Shown here piece after piece: positions 14,762 through 23,046 of a DNA stretch of 27,134 nt. Origin of the DNA: an uncultured Oscillibacter sp. (GTDB lineage Bacteria; Bacillota; Clostridia; Oscillospirales; Oscillospiraceae). The stretch lies in contig CAJTJA010000031.1 in the NCBI GenBank assembly GCA_910576845.1, forward strand, positions 1 to 27,134, read 5' to 3'. Within the stretch, counting starts at the first letter, position 1. Every line of letters starts with the position of its first letter. The position numbers were made by a program, and so were the translations under genes. The notes below the pieces were generated by a model. It was not told the DNA's origin and did no database searches. It saw only the letters and a program-made list of their open reading frames with translations.

Positions 14762-16459
14762 TCAAATTTTGCGGCGCCGAATGGCGAAGCTGGCGTGCTC
14801 TCTCGTATCAGTGGCCTTTAAAAATGCCAGCAGTCCCCAGGCCGACATCATGGCGGAACCGCCGTTGGACACAAAGGGAAACGTGACCCCGGTGAGGGGA
14901 AGCATATCCACGGAGCCAAAAACATTCAAGCAGGTCTGAAATACCAGCAGAGACCCGGCGGCACAGGCGGCCAGACAATAAAAGCTGCTTCGTGCCGCCC
15001 GACAGGCCCGGACTGTGAAAAAGGCCAGGGCGGCAATGGACCCCGCCGCAAAAAGCGCAATAAGGAGTCCCCATTCCTCGCAGATCATGCCAAAGACCAG
15101 GTCTGTATCTGCCGCCGGAACCCGGTGAAGCCAGCCCTCTCCGGCTCCCATGCCCAGAAGGCCGCCGGAAGCCGCCGCGGACATGGTGCGGGTCTGCTGG
15201 TATCCGCCGCCGGAGGCATCCTCCCAGGCGTGCCCCCAAGCGGCAAAGCGGCCGAGAATATAGGGCTTGAATTTTACGACGATTCCCGCTCCAAACACGG
15301 CTCCGCCGCAGATGAGAGACAGCGTGGCGAAATCCCCGGAGCGGAGGTAGGCAATGACCAAAAAGGTGACAAAAAAGACAGCCGCCGTCCCGAAATCGCT
15401 CATTAGTCCCAAAAGCCCGATGCAGATGCCGGTAAGGACGATAAACAGCGTCAGATTCCGGCGGTGGAAAAGCCGCTCCAATGTGGCTGATCCGGCAAAT
15501 ATATAGCATATTTTGGAAATCTCCGAGGGCTGAAAGGAGAAAGGGCCAATCGAAATCCAGTTTACCGCGCCGTATTTGGAATGACCCAGCAGCAGCGTGG
15601 CGGCAAGAAGGCCAATCGCCATGACCGCCATTGTCCAGCGGTTCCGCTGTACCCGGCCCAAATCCCGAAGGAACAGCCCCAAAGTCAAAAACAGCAGCAG
15701 ACCCAGGATAATGGCCAAAAGCTGCTTGTAGAGGCTTCCCGGCGCACTGGAGGCCGTGACCGCCAATGACAGCGTGGAGAGGAAAAAAGCGATGGTCTCC
15801 ATCTCAAAGCCTACGCAGCGGCTGAGCCTTAAAGCAATGGCATAAAGCCACATCACTCCTGTCAGCCCCAGAAAGGCAAGAGGAATGGCTGGAGATGCCG
15901 CCTCTCCGGCGGCAATCATCAGCTGTGTGCAGGCCAAAAGCTGAAACAGCGTCAGCCAGAGAAAGGACGGCCACATAGCGGCCGGGCGCTCGGAGCGGCG
16001 CTTTTCCTCCAGCTCCTCCCGCTCTGCGGTGGTCTGAGGCAAAAACAGCAGAGGCACACCGCCAAGTTCAATGGTATCTCCTAATTGGACAACAGCAGAA
16101 TTTTCAATCTTTTCGCCATTGAGAAGAACGCCCCCCTTGGAATTCAGATCGTAAAGCATCCACTCATCGCCTTCATTCCGGCAGAGGGCGGCGTGCTGGC
16201 GGGAAACGCTGGGGTAGTTCAGCCGCACATCGGCGCTGTGCCCCCGGCCAAGAATGTTTTCCCAGTGCGTGAGGGGAATGGAAGCTCCGTTTGGAAGGCT
16301 AAGCTGCCCCCATGTTTCCGGGGTATGGGGGATCCGGAGCAAAGACCTGACGGCCCGCCAGAGAATGACTCCCGCCAGAACAGGAAAGAGAAACCGCACA
16401 AAAGCGGTGTAGAAGGTTCCAACGCCGGGATATACCGAGAGCAGCTCAGGCAGGTTCAT
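14762..16459 (-). CDS. FHA-domain SEDS glycosyltransferase (FtsW/RodA/SpoVE family fusion)
   Basis: This 565-aa fusion starts with one transmembrane helix (about 13-36). A cytoplasmic FHA domain (about 50-140) follows, with G71-R72, S86-x-x-H89 (SVSRQH) and N114-G115, the residues that bind phosphothreonine. After a charged linker (144-160) comes a polytopic SEDS domain. SEDS landmarks are WISIGPFSFQPSEISK (301-316), MSDFGTAA (353-360, like QPDLGTA), DTDLVFGMICEEWG (451-464, Asp453 matching the essential aspartate of RodA HTDFIF), and FPFVSNGGSA (527-536). SEDS proteins polymerise lipid II and work with a class B PBP, which is encoded next. The ATG at 16459 follows GAGGTG. The FHA domain suggests control by a Ser/Thr kinase of the PknB/PrkC type, not seen in this window. 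Confidence 0.93.
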   Translation of the reverse strand: MNLPELLSVYPGVGTFYTAFVRFLFPVLAGVILWRAVRSLLRIPHTPETWGQLSLPNGASIPLTHWENILGRGHSADVRLNYPSVSRQHAALCRNEGDEWMLYDLNSKGGVLLNGEKIENSAVVQLGDTIELGGVPLLFLPQTTAEREELEEKRRSERPAAMWPSFLWLTLFQLLACTQLMIAAGEAASPAIPLAFLGLTGVMWLYAIALRLSRCVGFEMETIAFFLSTLSLAVTASSAPGSLYKQLLAIILGLLLFLTLGLFLRDLGRVQRNRWTMAVMAIGLLAATLLLGHSKYGAVNWISIGPFSFQPSEISKICYIFAGSATLERLFHRRNLTLFIVLTGICIGLLGLMSDFGTAAVFFVTFLVIAYLRSGDFATLSLICGGAVFGAGIVVKFKPYILGRFAAWGHAWEDASGGGYQQTRTMSAAASGGLLGMGAGEGWLHRVPAADTDLVFGMICEEWGLLIALFAAGSIAALAFFTVRACRAARSSFYCLAACAAGSLLVFQTCLNVFGSVDMLPLTGVTFPFVSNGGSAMMSAWGLLAFLKATDTREHASFAIRRRKI

Positions 16460-16536
16460 GAAAACACCTCTTTTCGCTTCCTACCAAAAGGGCAATTTGT
16501 TAAAAAATATTTTTGAAAGCGATTTTTATAAAATTT

Positions 16537-16548
16537 CGAAATATTTCG
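16537..16548. promoter_or_regulatory. Palindrome CGAAATATTTCG
   Basis: A perfect 12-base A/T-rich palindrome lies about 80 bases upstream of the SEDS start, within its predicted leader. It may be an operator. No specific regulator is recognised. Confidence 0.3.
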
Positions 16549-16770
16549 TGAAAAACCTACGATCAGCGGGCGCCAGACGGCGTTTGCAGAGAATTGGATT
16601 TAATCCATATAATTTAAAGTGCGTTCACAAGAGCTGATAAACAGAGTGTCTCTCGAGTGCCTCGGAGATGATATTCGCACGGCACCCCTTGTGTGAAACG
16701 CAAAAATACAAGCGTAACAGCGAGCTCGCGCTTTTCAAAAAAATTTATACTGCCCGGCATGGTTTTTCTC

Positions 16771-16799
16771 AGTATACCATATGCCATATAAATTCTCAA
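16771..16799 (-). promoter_or_regulatory. Promoter driving toward the SEDS/PBP cluster
   Basis: On the minus strand, TTGAGA (16799-16794), a 17-base spacer and TATACT (16776-16771). The predicted transcript starts near 16764, leaving about 300 bases of leader before the SEDS ATG. That leader contains a GCGAGCTCGC palindrome (16720-16729) and the CGAAATATTTCG palindrome, but no riboswitch I recognise. Confidence 0.6.
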
Positions 16800-16905
16800 T
16801 AAAATATGCGTTTATCAGGATCAAGGGCCTAAAATGTGCTCCAAAAATTTCCTGTCCCGCCCTTCACTTTTCAGCTGTTCTGCCGATACTATAAGTATAG
16901 GATAA

Positions 16906-17010
16906 TTAAGCCCTGTTTGAAAAAACCATTGAATTTGCGCGAGTCCGGCGGCGCAGTGTGCCGCCGGAGCCGCAAAGCGGCTTTGCTTAGGTTTTATAGT
17001 GAAGGCGTGG
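16906..17010. repeat. Partial MITE-like repeat end (copy E) with GC hairpins
   Basis: TTAAGCCCTGTTTGAAAAA (16906-16924) matches the terminal repeat of copy A apart from one extra or changed base. It is followed by a strong hairpin TCCGGCGGC/GCCGCCGGA (16944-16968) and GCCGC/GCGGC. No convincing matching right end was found, so this is a fragment or diverged relative. The remaining gap from 16460 to 17120 holds promoters but no gene. Confidence 0.45.
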
Positions 17011-17063
17011 GTAAAACCCATCCAGCAGGCCCTGTAAGGATTGGTTGGGTAAGAACCTACAGA

Positions 17064-17093
17064 TTGCGGATTCTTGAGTATATCAACTATACT
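17064..17093 (+). promoter_or_regulatory. Possible promoter of the coiled-coil gene
   Basis: TTGCGG (17064-17069), an 18-base spacer and TATACT (17088-17093), 27 bases before the ATG. The -35 is weak. Confidence 0.45.
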
Positions 17094-17120
17094 GCACGGC
17101 GTGGGAACAGGAGGTCTGCT

Positions 17121-17837
17121 ATGGGCAGCATGCAAGTGAACAGTGCCTCTACCGCGGGATCTTGGCAGACGCAGAGTGCTTCGGCCATCCAAGCGGCGGA
17201 GAAGAAAGACAGCAGCCCCGATCTCTATGAGATGATGCGTGACGCGCGGAAGAAGGCCGAGGCCACCCGGGAAAAGTTCGACAGCATTAAGCCGAAACCT
17301 CGTTATGGTGATGTGCCGCTGGAGGCTTATGCACGTCTTGCCAGGGCCAGACGCCCCTCCGAGGTCAGCGCTGCCGCAGGGTTTGCCCGCAGACAGATCG
17401 CACGTTTGAAGGCGGCTAAACAGGCAGACCCGGACAACGCCAAGCGCATACAGGCCGCTATCAATCAGCTCCAGAAGGCCGTGGTCCGGGCGGGGAAGAA
17501 GACCCGGGAACTGAACCGGGAGAAAGTTGCGGAGAACCGGCAGACCAAGCTGGCGCGGGAAAAAAGGACCAAGGAGGCCCAGCGCCAGCGCCAGGAGCTC
17601 CGCCGGAAGCAGGCGGCCCGTATGCTGCGGGAGTCCGGTTATATCCGGGAAGCTGAAATTGACAACCGAATGCAGTCTCATATTGCGGCGGTGGACATGG
17701 AGCTGCGGGAACAGGCGCAGCGCCTGTCGTCTTCCATTCAGCCTTCTGTGGAAATGGCGGCTAGGCAGTATGCCGCAGGGGATGCTGCGGCCGCTCCCGA
17801 GGTCTCCGGGGGCGGGGAGCTGGATATACAGGCTTAA
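17121..17837 (+). CDS. Basic coiled-coil protein, unknown
   Basis: This 238-aa protein has a Ser/Ala/Gln-rich N-terminus (about 1-30), no signal peptide and no membrane segment. A long Arg/Lys/Gln/Ala-rich helical region (about 75-215) has many RRK, KKxR and QRQ clusters and strong coiled-coil character. The C-terminus is Ala/Gly-rich (EVSGGGELDIQA). The ATG at 17121 follows AGGAGGT by 6 bases. The frame is open 95 codons further upstream, but only through repeat sequence. I do not recognise the family. The high basic charge would allow binding to nucleic acid or an acidic partner, but no domain supports it. It stands alone, with repeat copy C starting at its stop codon. Codon use looks like the GC-rich neighbours, unlike the TIR gene downstream. 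Confidence 0.7.
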   Translation: MGSMQVNSASTAGSWQTQSASAIQAAEKKDSSPDLYEMMRDARKKAEATREKFDSIKPKPRYGDVPLEAYARLARARRPSEVSAAAGFARRQIARLKAAKQADPDNAKRIQAAINQLQKAVVRAGKKTRELNREKVAENRQTKLAREKRTKEAQRQRQELRRKQAARMLRESGYIREAEIDNRMQSHIAAVDMELREQAQRLSSSIQPSVEMAARQYAAGDAAAAPEVSGGGELDIQA

Positions 17838-17956
17838 GGAAGGACTGATTAAACCAACGTGTACAGATTTGCGCCAGAAATTTTCGCTGGCAAGGAAGGA
17901 AAGCACAGGAATCCTGACGGATTTCAAACTTTTCTGACGCAGATCAGCGGGAATTT
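17835..17956. repeat. Dispersed repeat, copy C (about 120 bp)
   Basis: Its reverse complement aligns with 6361-6480 along the whole length at about three quarters identity. It begins exactly at the stop codon of the coiled-coil gene. The core 20-mer GGAATCCTGACGGATTTCAA (17908-17927) is also present, in the same orientation, in copy A at 2804-2823. Confidence 0.75.
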
Positions 17957-18068
17957 ATGGCGTAAAGATGTGCATGGGGATTTAATCAGTGGTTCCTCAA
18001 CAGGTACCGATGGGTAAAGGACGAAACGGGCGATACTGCCTCGTTTAATGAGGGCGGAGGAAATACAA

Positions 18069-19847
18069 ATGCTGAATGTATTCATAAGCCACAATTACAA
18101 AGATAAGCCCATGGCGCGAAAAATTGCGAAGGAATTGAATCGATACGGAATAAAAGCGTGGATTGATGAATCGGAAATAAAGCTGGGTGACTCGCTGATA
18201 GAGAAAATCAGAGACGGCTTGGACCATATGGATTTTCTGGTTGCGCTGATCTCAGATAATTCCATTCATTCGGAGTGGGTAAAAAAAGAGCTGGATATCG
18301 CTATGAACAGCGAAATAGAGGGGAAACGGGTTGTTACGATTCCCATACTGGTTGGGAAGTGTGAATTGCCGGGCTTTCTGAAGGGAAAGCTGTATGCGGA
18401 CATGTCGACCACCAGGAAATACAATGAAAATATATCCACATTAATTAAACGGTTTGATATTAATGAAATAGCGGATGACGAAAATGAATTCACGGAATTT
18501 AAGCTGAATGCCGTTCAGGTAATCGAGAAGATAGAAAACGCACAAAACGAGAATGAGATTGTGGAACTTCTTGAAAGCTTCAGCTATTCCGAAGGGAATC
18601 TTTTTCATAGAGATACGTTTATTCAGGCGGTCAATAAACTGCTGGAAGACAAGGGGACTTCTTTGGATATCTTGGCTTCCCTGCTTGACGCGTGCAGATA
18701 CTGCCCTGACGGCGTGCTCTCGAAACTGAGCCTGACGCAGCTGCTTGACAGGCCGGAGGAACAGATTCTTCAAGGCACAATGAATGTTCTCCAGAAGAAG
18801 AGCTTAAAGATACAACAGAAAAAGATATTGAAGCTGCTGAGGGAATGCAGCTCTGCCGGTTTGGAAAGAATCATTTGGGACTACTTCTTAACGGCTGAAT
18901 TGAATTATGATATTGCGCGGGATTTACTGGAATTCATTCTGGAAAATCTGAAGACCCATTACAGCGATAAAATGATGATGTGCATGTGCAAACTGTTTAA
19001 CGCAATAAATGAGGACGCCATTCTGGAAGAATGGTATGCGCTCTGGTCAAGGGGAAGTGAGGAGGAACAAAAAAAGCTGGCTAATTGGCTGTGCAGATAC
19101 GGCTTTGAATCAGGCGAGTTTTTTATAATGAGCCCCAGGATGCGGGACAACATCCAGGAAGCGCTGCTTCACTCGCTGGGAGAAAAGGATACGGAGAATG
19201 CTGAGATTATGATTGCGCTGTTAGTCGGCGACAGTAATCTGGTTGAGGACAGGAAAGAACTATGGGATATGCTCATGTCTTTGGATGAGTATTCGGTCCT
19301 GCTCACATTGGAAAAATTGAGAGATGATTATAATATTGCATATGTCTTCAATTCGGTACAGGATATTGAAGCGCTCAAGGGCTTTGTAAACTCAAAAAAC
19401 AGGAATATCAAGAAAGCTGCGTTAAACATCATTGCGGAGATCAACCTGAAGGAATCCCTGGAAATCATAAAAAGCGAGCCTGAATTTGATTTGCAGAGCT
19501 ACAATGCGGGTTCTCTTTTGTATACCATTTTAAAAGAGTCAAATGTGGAAGAATACAGGGACCTATTTGAGAAAGTAAAAGAAAAAGTTGAAAACAGCTA
19601 TTATATCCAGGCAGACAAAAATTTGATTTTTTATGGCGATTATCTGCTGGGCAATGTGAATTTGGACGATATGATTGCCGGTATCCAAATAGAGAAGGAA
19701 AACCGCGGGCGCCAATACGATAGGAGGAGAAAGAGCAAGCTGCTGGCTGAAAAATTGGAAGGTCTGGTTGACAAGGGAAACGAGGCGCAAGCAAAGAGGC
19801 TCCGGCAATTAATAGAAAGCGCCAAGAGCATCCGTCATACCCATTGA
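18069..19847 (+). CDS. TIR-domain protein with long helical-repeat C-terminus
   Basis: The protein is 592 aa. Residues 1 to about 135 form a TIR domain: LNVFISHNYKDKPMARKIAKEL at the start (beta-A, alpha-A), GIKAWIDESEIKLGDS (BB loop) and SIHSEWVKKELDIAM. Glu74 of the W-x-x-x-E motif aligns with the catalytic glutamate of NAD-cleaving TIR enzymes such as SARM1. The rest (about 150-560) is alpha-helical with HEAT-like pairs, for example around GFVNSKNRNIKKAALNIIAEI. A basic C-terminal tail has RRRKSK. ATG 18069 is chosen because GGCGGAGG precedes it. An ATG at 18048 lacks a site. The gene is visibly richer in A+T than all neighbours and lies between repeat-bearing gaps, suggesting transfer. 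A role in antiphage NAD depletion or signalling is inferred from TIR family knowledge. No Thoeris ThsA or CBASS partner is adjacent. Confidence 0.88.
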   Translation: MLNVFISHNYKDKPMARKIAKELNRYGIKAWIDESEIKLGDSLIEKIRDGLDHMDFLVALISDNSIHSEWVKKELDIAMNSEIEGKRVVTIPILVGKCELPGFLKGKLYADMSTTRKYNENISTLIKRFDINEIADDENEFTEFKLNAVQVIEKIENAQNENEIVELLESFSYSEGNLFHRDTFIQAVNKLLEDKGTSLDILASLLDACRYCPDGVLSKLSLTQLLDRPEEQILQGTMNVLQKKSLKIQQKKILKLLRECSSAGLERIIWDYFLTAELNYDIARDLLEFILENLKTHYSDKMMMCMCKLFNAINEDAILEEWYALWSRGSEEEQKKLANWLCRYGFESGEFFIMSPRMRDNIQEALLHSLGEKDTENAEIMIALLVGDSNLVEDRKELWDMLMSLDEYSVLLTLEKLRDDYNIAYVFNSVQDIEALKGFVNSKNRNIKKAALNIIAEINLKESLEIIKSEPEFDLQSYNAGSLLYTILKESNVEEYRDLFEKVKEKVENSYYIQADKNLIFYGDYLLGNVNLDDMIAGIQIEKENRGRQYDRRRKSKLLAEKLEGLVDKGNEAQAKRLRQLIESAKSIRHTH

Positions 19848-20037
19848 ACCGACGCGGGATACTCCTCCTTTTATCAAGCGGCCCTAACCGAATACCCGCA
19901 TAAAGAATGTCTGGCTGTGAGACCGGATATCATTGCCGGCAAATGTATTTAAAGCCTCGGTACTGCCGCCGCATACTTTATGTTTTAGATTTTTGCAGTA
20001 TGGACGCTTGAAAGGGCAGGACAATTTCAAAATGGCA

Positions 20038-20069
20038 GGCCCCCGGCAAACAGCCGGGGGCCGTTTTAT
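20038..20069 (+). terminator. Terminator downstream of the TIR gene
   Basis: GGCCCCCGGC (20038-20047), loop AAACA, then the exact complement (20053-20062), followed by GTTTTAT. It lies between the convergent TIR and DUF4317 genes. The 190 bases between the TIR stop and this hairpin hold nothing recognisable. Confidence 0.8.
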
Positions 20070-20071
20070 AC

Positions 20072-21223
20072 TCACGCCTCTGGTTCGCCGGCCCTCAGGC
20101 TCACGGAAAGGCCATTGAGTTCCACGTCTTCTCCGGCAGGGATTAGCAGATATTTCCGGCCGTCAATGATGCGGGTTTCCACCAGATAGCCGTATTCCGG
20201 ATCTATGGAAATGGCGGCTTGTTCGGTCTTGATATCAAAGTGCTTGCTGTCAATCAGATTTTCCGGGTTCAGCACAGCTTTGCCGAAAGCCATGCCGCAC
20301 TGTTCCCGGAAGGCCTCGGCCCGCTCCTCCGGTACGCCGCAGTCCCGCAGGATGCCGCTGATGTCCCCAACGGAGAGGGACAGCGGTTCGGGGTCCCCGG
20401 ACTCCCTGTGGTCCTCAATCTTCTCCAGAAGACGCCCGTGAAGCGTCTGAATTACTTCTAAGCTGCAAGCTTCCTCCAGCGCCCCGGTCAAAGCGCTCTC
20501 GAAGGCTTCCTTCTGCTCAGGTGCGGACATAGGAGGCTCGGTGTGAAATACCGCGTCAATGAATTCCTGGTGAATAGCGCCGGCCTTCTGGGAGTAAAAG
20601 AGAGCGTTATATATATTGGCGGCGCGGCCGTCAAAGGCGGGAAAAAGAAACCCCAGCTCCGGGGCGGAGACAATCTGCCCGGCGGCACAGCTGTGAAACT
20701 CGTTTTCGCCGGGGAAATATCCCAGCTCTATTTTGCGGTTTTTGACGGGACAGATACAGCATAAAATGTAGGAAAATACTTCGTCGGAGGCATCCTGGTC
20801 TGTTTCACCGTCCTTTCTTCGCCGGGGGACGTCATAGGCGTCGTGAGCCAAAAGGATGAGATAGTTGCAGCCCTCTATATCCAAGGAGTTGATGACCGTT
20901 TGGTAAAAGGCCTCCCGGGCTTCTCCATCCTTCAATTCCGACAACCGCAGGGCGGAAAGAAGGCGGTGCTCGTCGCTGTCCGCTACTTGGGCGGTGGAAA
21001 AGACCACATCGATCAGGTTCTTCCCCAGGGAACCGGAAAGAGACTTTTTGAAAAGGCTCAGGTATTTTTCCGCCTCTTCTTGGGGCATAGAGCCCAGGGA
21101 TTCATCCAGATAGGAGATGATTTCATGGCTTCCGCCATTGACATAGCAGCCGTATACCCGGCTGAGGACGCTTTTTCCCGGGCGAAAGCGGCGGCGCAGC
21201 TCGCCGAGTTCTTTTTGATTCAT
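20072..21223 (-). CDS. DUF4317 family protein
   Basis: This 383-aa protein is predicted soluble, with no signal peptide. The N-terminus MNQKELGELRRRFRPGKSVLSRVYGCYVNG is characteristic of DUF4317 proteins of gut Clostridia. Other conserved-looking parts are CNYLILLAHDAYDVP (around 119-133), ILCCICPVKNRKIELGYFPGEN, and a C-terminal beta region DPEYGYLVETRIIDGRKYLLIPA. No catalytic motif is evident, and the function of the family is not known to me. The ATG at 21223 follows CGAGGTAA. The gene is monocistronic, with a promoter at 21282-21310 and convergence with the TIR gene. The name is assigned from recalled sequence pattern, so confidence is good but not absolute. Confidence 0.85.
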   Translation of the reverse strand: MNQKELGELRRRFRPGKSVLSRVYGCYVNGGSHEIISYLDESLGSMPQEEAEKYLSLFKKSLSGSLGKNLIDVVFSTAQVADSDEHRLLSALRLSELKDGEAREAFYQTVINSLDIEGCNYLILLAHDAYDVPRRRKDGETDQDASDEVFSYILCCICPVKNRKIELGYFPGENEFHSCAAGQIVSAPELGFLFPAFDGRAANIYNALFYSQKAGAIHQEFIDAVFHTEPPMSAPEQKEAFESALTGALEEACSLEVIQTLHGRLLEKIEDHRESGDPEPLSLSVGDISGILRDCGVPEERAEAFREQCGMAFGKAVLNPENLIDSKHFDIKTEQAAISIDPEYGYLVETRIIDGRKYLLIPAGEDVELNGLSVSLRAGEPEA

Positions 21224-21281
21224 AAATTACCTCGTTTTCCGGCGGCAGGTCCCGCCTGGAATTTTTGCCTGTCAAACATTT

Positions 21282-21310
21282 ATTCTACTAGAAGAACGCT
21301 GAAAAAGCAA
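21282..21310 (-). promoter_or_regulatory. Promoter of the DUF4317 gene
   Basis: On the minus strand, TTGCTT (21310-21305), a 17-base spacer and TAGAAT (21287-21282), about 60 bases before the ATG. Confidence 0.6.
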
Positions 21311-21393
21311 CCGCTTTTCTTAAAAAAGCGAAAACCCACGTATGCCTTAAAGTGCGGGTCCTGTAAAGTTCTTGTAAAAAAACGGGCCTTTTC

Positions 21394-21423
21394 TTGAAAA
21401 ATACGGTATATATATGCTACTAT
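21394..21423 (+). promoter_or_regulatory. Promoter of the DUF1538/PII-like operon
   Basis: TTGAAA (21394-21399), an 18-base A/T-rich spacer and TACTAT (21418-21423), about 42 bases before the GTG start. Confidence 0.55.
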
Positions 21424-21464
21424 AAATATCATAACAGCGTTTTACTCTGACGGGAGGTGACAGC

Positions 21465-23003
21465 GTGAGCAGTTTTGGACGCTGGCGGGATCAGGTGGGG
21501 CATACAAAGACCATCCTTGGGGAAAAGGTTCGGGAGGCCTTGGCTTCCGTTTTGCCGATTACGGCGATTGTATTGGCGCTTTGCCTTACCCTTTCCCCTC
21601 TTCCTGTGGATATCCTCCTGGCGTTTTTGACCGGGGCTGTCCTGCTCATTGTGGGCATGGGCTTTTTTACCCTGGGGGCTGAGGCCGCTATGACCCCCAT
21701 CGGCGAACAGGTGGGGTCTCATATGGCGCTGTCCCGAAAGCTGTGGGTGGTGATTTCTGTCAGCTTCCTGATCGGAACGGTAGTGACAATTTCTGAGCCG
21801 GATCTTCAGGTGCTGGCTACACAGGTTCCCGGAATTCCAAACGCTGTTCTGGTGGGTACGGTCGCTGTGGGTGTGGGGGTTTTTCTGGTGGTAGCCCTGC
21901 TGCGGATTCTGTTCCAAATTCCCCTTCAATGGCTTCTGATTGGTTCCTATATCATAGTTTTTATTCTGGCAGCATTTTTTGTTCCAAAGGATTTTTTGGC
22001 GGTAGCCTTCGACTCCGGAGGCGTCACCACCGGGCCGATGACCGTTCCTTTTATTATGTCCCTGGGCTTGGGCGTCTCCTCAATCCGAAGTGATGAGAAC
22101 GCCGCGCAAGACAGCTTCGGCCTGGTGGCCCTCTGCTCTGTGGGCCCAATTCTGGCAGTGCTGCTGCTGGCGCTGAAATATCCGGCCTCCGGAACATATA
22201 TTCCTGCCGTCATGCCTCGGGCTGCGGACAGCCGGCAGCTCGGAGGGCTGTTTTTGGCCGCTTTTCCTTCCTATGCCTGGGAGGTTTTAAAAAGCCTTTT
22301 GCCCATTGCCGCATTTTTTGCCATATTTCAGATTGCTGTTTTAAAGTTAAGCGCAAAAAAAGTGTTGAAAATTGCCGTGGGTCTTTTGTATACTTATATT
22401 GGCCTGGCCCTGTTTCTCACGGGAGTAAATGTGGGTTTCCTTCCGGCAGGGACTTATTTGGGCCGGCAGATTGCCGCCCTGCCCTTCCGCTGGCTGCTGA
22501 TTCCCATCGGCATGCTGATGGGCTGGTTCATTGTGCAGGCGGAGCCGGCGGTCCATGTTTTAAACCGCCAGGTAGAAGAAATCACTTCCGGGGCAATTCC
22601 CGGCAGTGCGATGAGTACCAGCCTGTCTTTGGGCGTGGCCCTATCCATAGGACTTGCTATGGTTCGGGTTCTGACCGGGATTTCCATTTTCGTTTTTCTG
22701 GTGCCGGGATATCTCATTGCCGTTGCGCTGTCCTTTTTTGTCCCCCGCATCTTCACTTCCATCGCTTTCGATTCCGGCGGAGTGGCATCCGGGCCGATGA
22801 CGGCGACATTTCTGCTTCCCTTCGCCATGGGAGCCTGCGAGGCTCTGGGCGGCAATATAGTCACCGACGCCTTCGGCGTAGTGGCTATGGTGGCAATGAC
22901 GCCGCTGCTGACCATTCAGCTGCTGGGTCTTGTCTATCAATGGAAGTTGAACCGGGCCAGACTGGCCCAGGAAGCGGAGGACGAGGAGATCATCGATTTG
23001 TAA
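21465..23003 (+). CDS. DUF1538 polytopic membrane protein, putative transporter
   Basis: The protein is 512 aa with about 12 or more transmembrane segments, arranged as two homologous halves. AFDSGGVTTGPMT (181-193) and AFDSGGVASGPMT (434-446) are near-identical signatures. ISEPDLQVLATQV (109-121) and QAEPAVHVLNRQV (358-370) are a second repeated pair. The halves therefore form an inverted or tandem repeat fold with two re-entrant-looking Gly/Ser/Asp motifs, as expected of a transporter or channel. The substrate is unknown, and the conserved acidic residues could bind a cation. The GTG start follows GGGAGGTGA. The acidic tail EAEDEEIIDL is cytoplasmic or exposed. The next gene, 43 bases on, encodes a tandem PII-like protein, so post-translational gating by a PII-type regulator is a reasonable inference. 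Confidence 0.87.
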   Translation: MSSFGRWRDQVGHTKTILGEKVREALASVLPITAIVLALCLTLSPLPVDILLAFLTGAVLLIVGMGFFTLGAEAAMTPIGEQVGSHMALSRKLWVVISVSFLIGTVVTISEPDLQVLATQVPGIPNAVLVGTVAVGVGVFLVVALLRILFQIPLQWLLIGSYIIVFILAAFFVPKDFLAVAFDSGGVTTGPMTVPFIMSLGLGVSSIRSDENAAQDSFGLVALCSVGPILAVLLLALKYPASGTYIPAVMPRAADSRQLGGLFLAAFPSYAWEVLKSLLPIAAFFAIFQIAVLKLSAKKVLKIAVGLLYTYIGLALFLTGVNVGFLPAGTYLGRQIAALPFRWLLIPIGMLMGWFIVQAEPAVHVLNRQVEEITSGAIPGSAMSTSLSLGVALSIGLAMVRVLTGISIFVFLVPGYLIAVALSFFVPRIFTSIAFDSGGVASGPMTATFLLPFAMGACEALGGNIVTDAFGVVAMVAMTPLLTIQLLGLVYQWKLNRARLAQEAEDEEIIDL

Positions 23004-23046
23004 AACGCCATGTTCATTTCAAGTTTTGAGAAAGGGGGCCTCTCCT

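Noticed and set aside
16614..16799. 61-codon minus-strand frame starting in the promoter ahead of the SEDS gene
   Set aside because: Its start overlaps the -35 element, it has no binding site, and no recognisable sequence.
16821..17927. 368-codon minus-strand frame opposite the coiled-coil gene
   Set aside because: It spans repeat sequence on both sides, has no binding site, and is Leu/Arg/Pro-rich in the manner of antisense frames. The plus-strand gene has a proper start.
18069..19847. TIR gene as half of a Thoeris or CBASS system
   Set aside because: No ThsA-like NAD-binding protein, cyclase or effector lies on either side. The neighbours are a coiled-coil protein and DUF4317.
19884..20075. 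63-codon minus-strand frame between the TIR and DUF4317 genes
   Set aside because: It overlaps the terminator hairpin, has no binding site, and no recognisable sequence.
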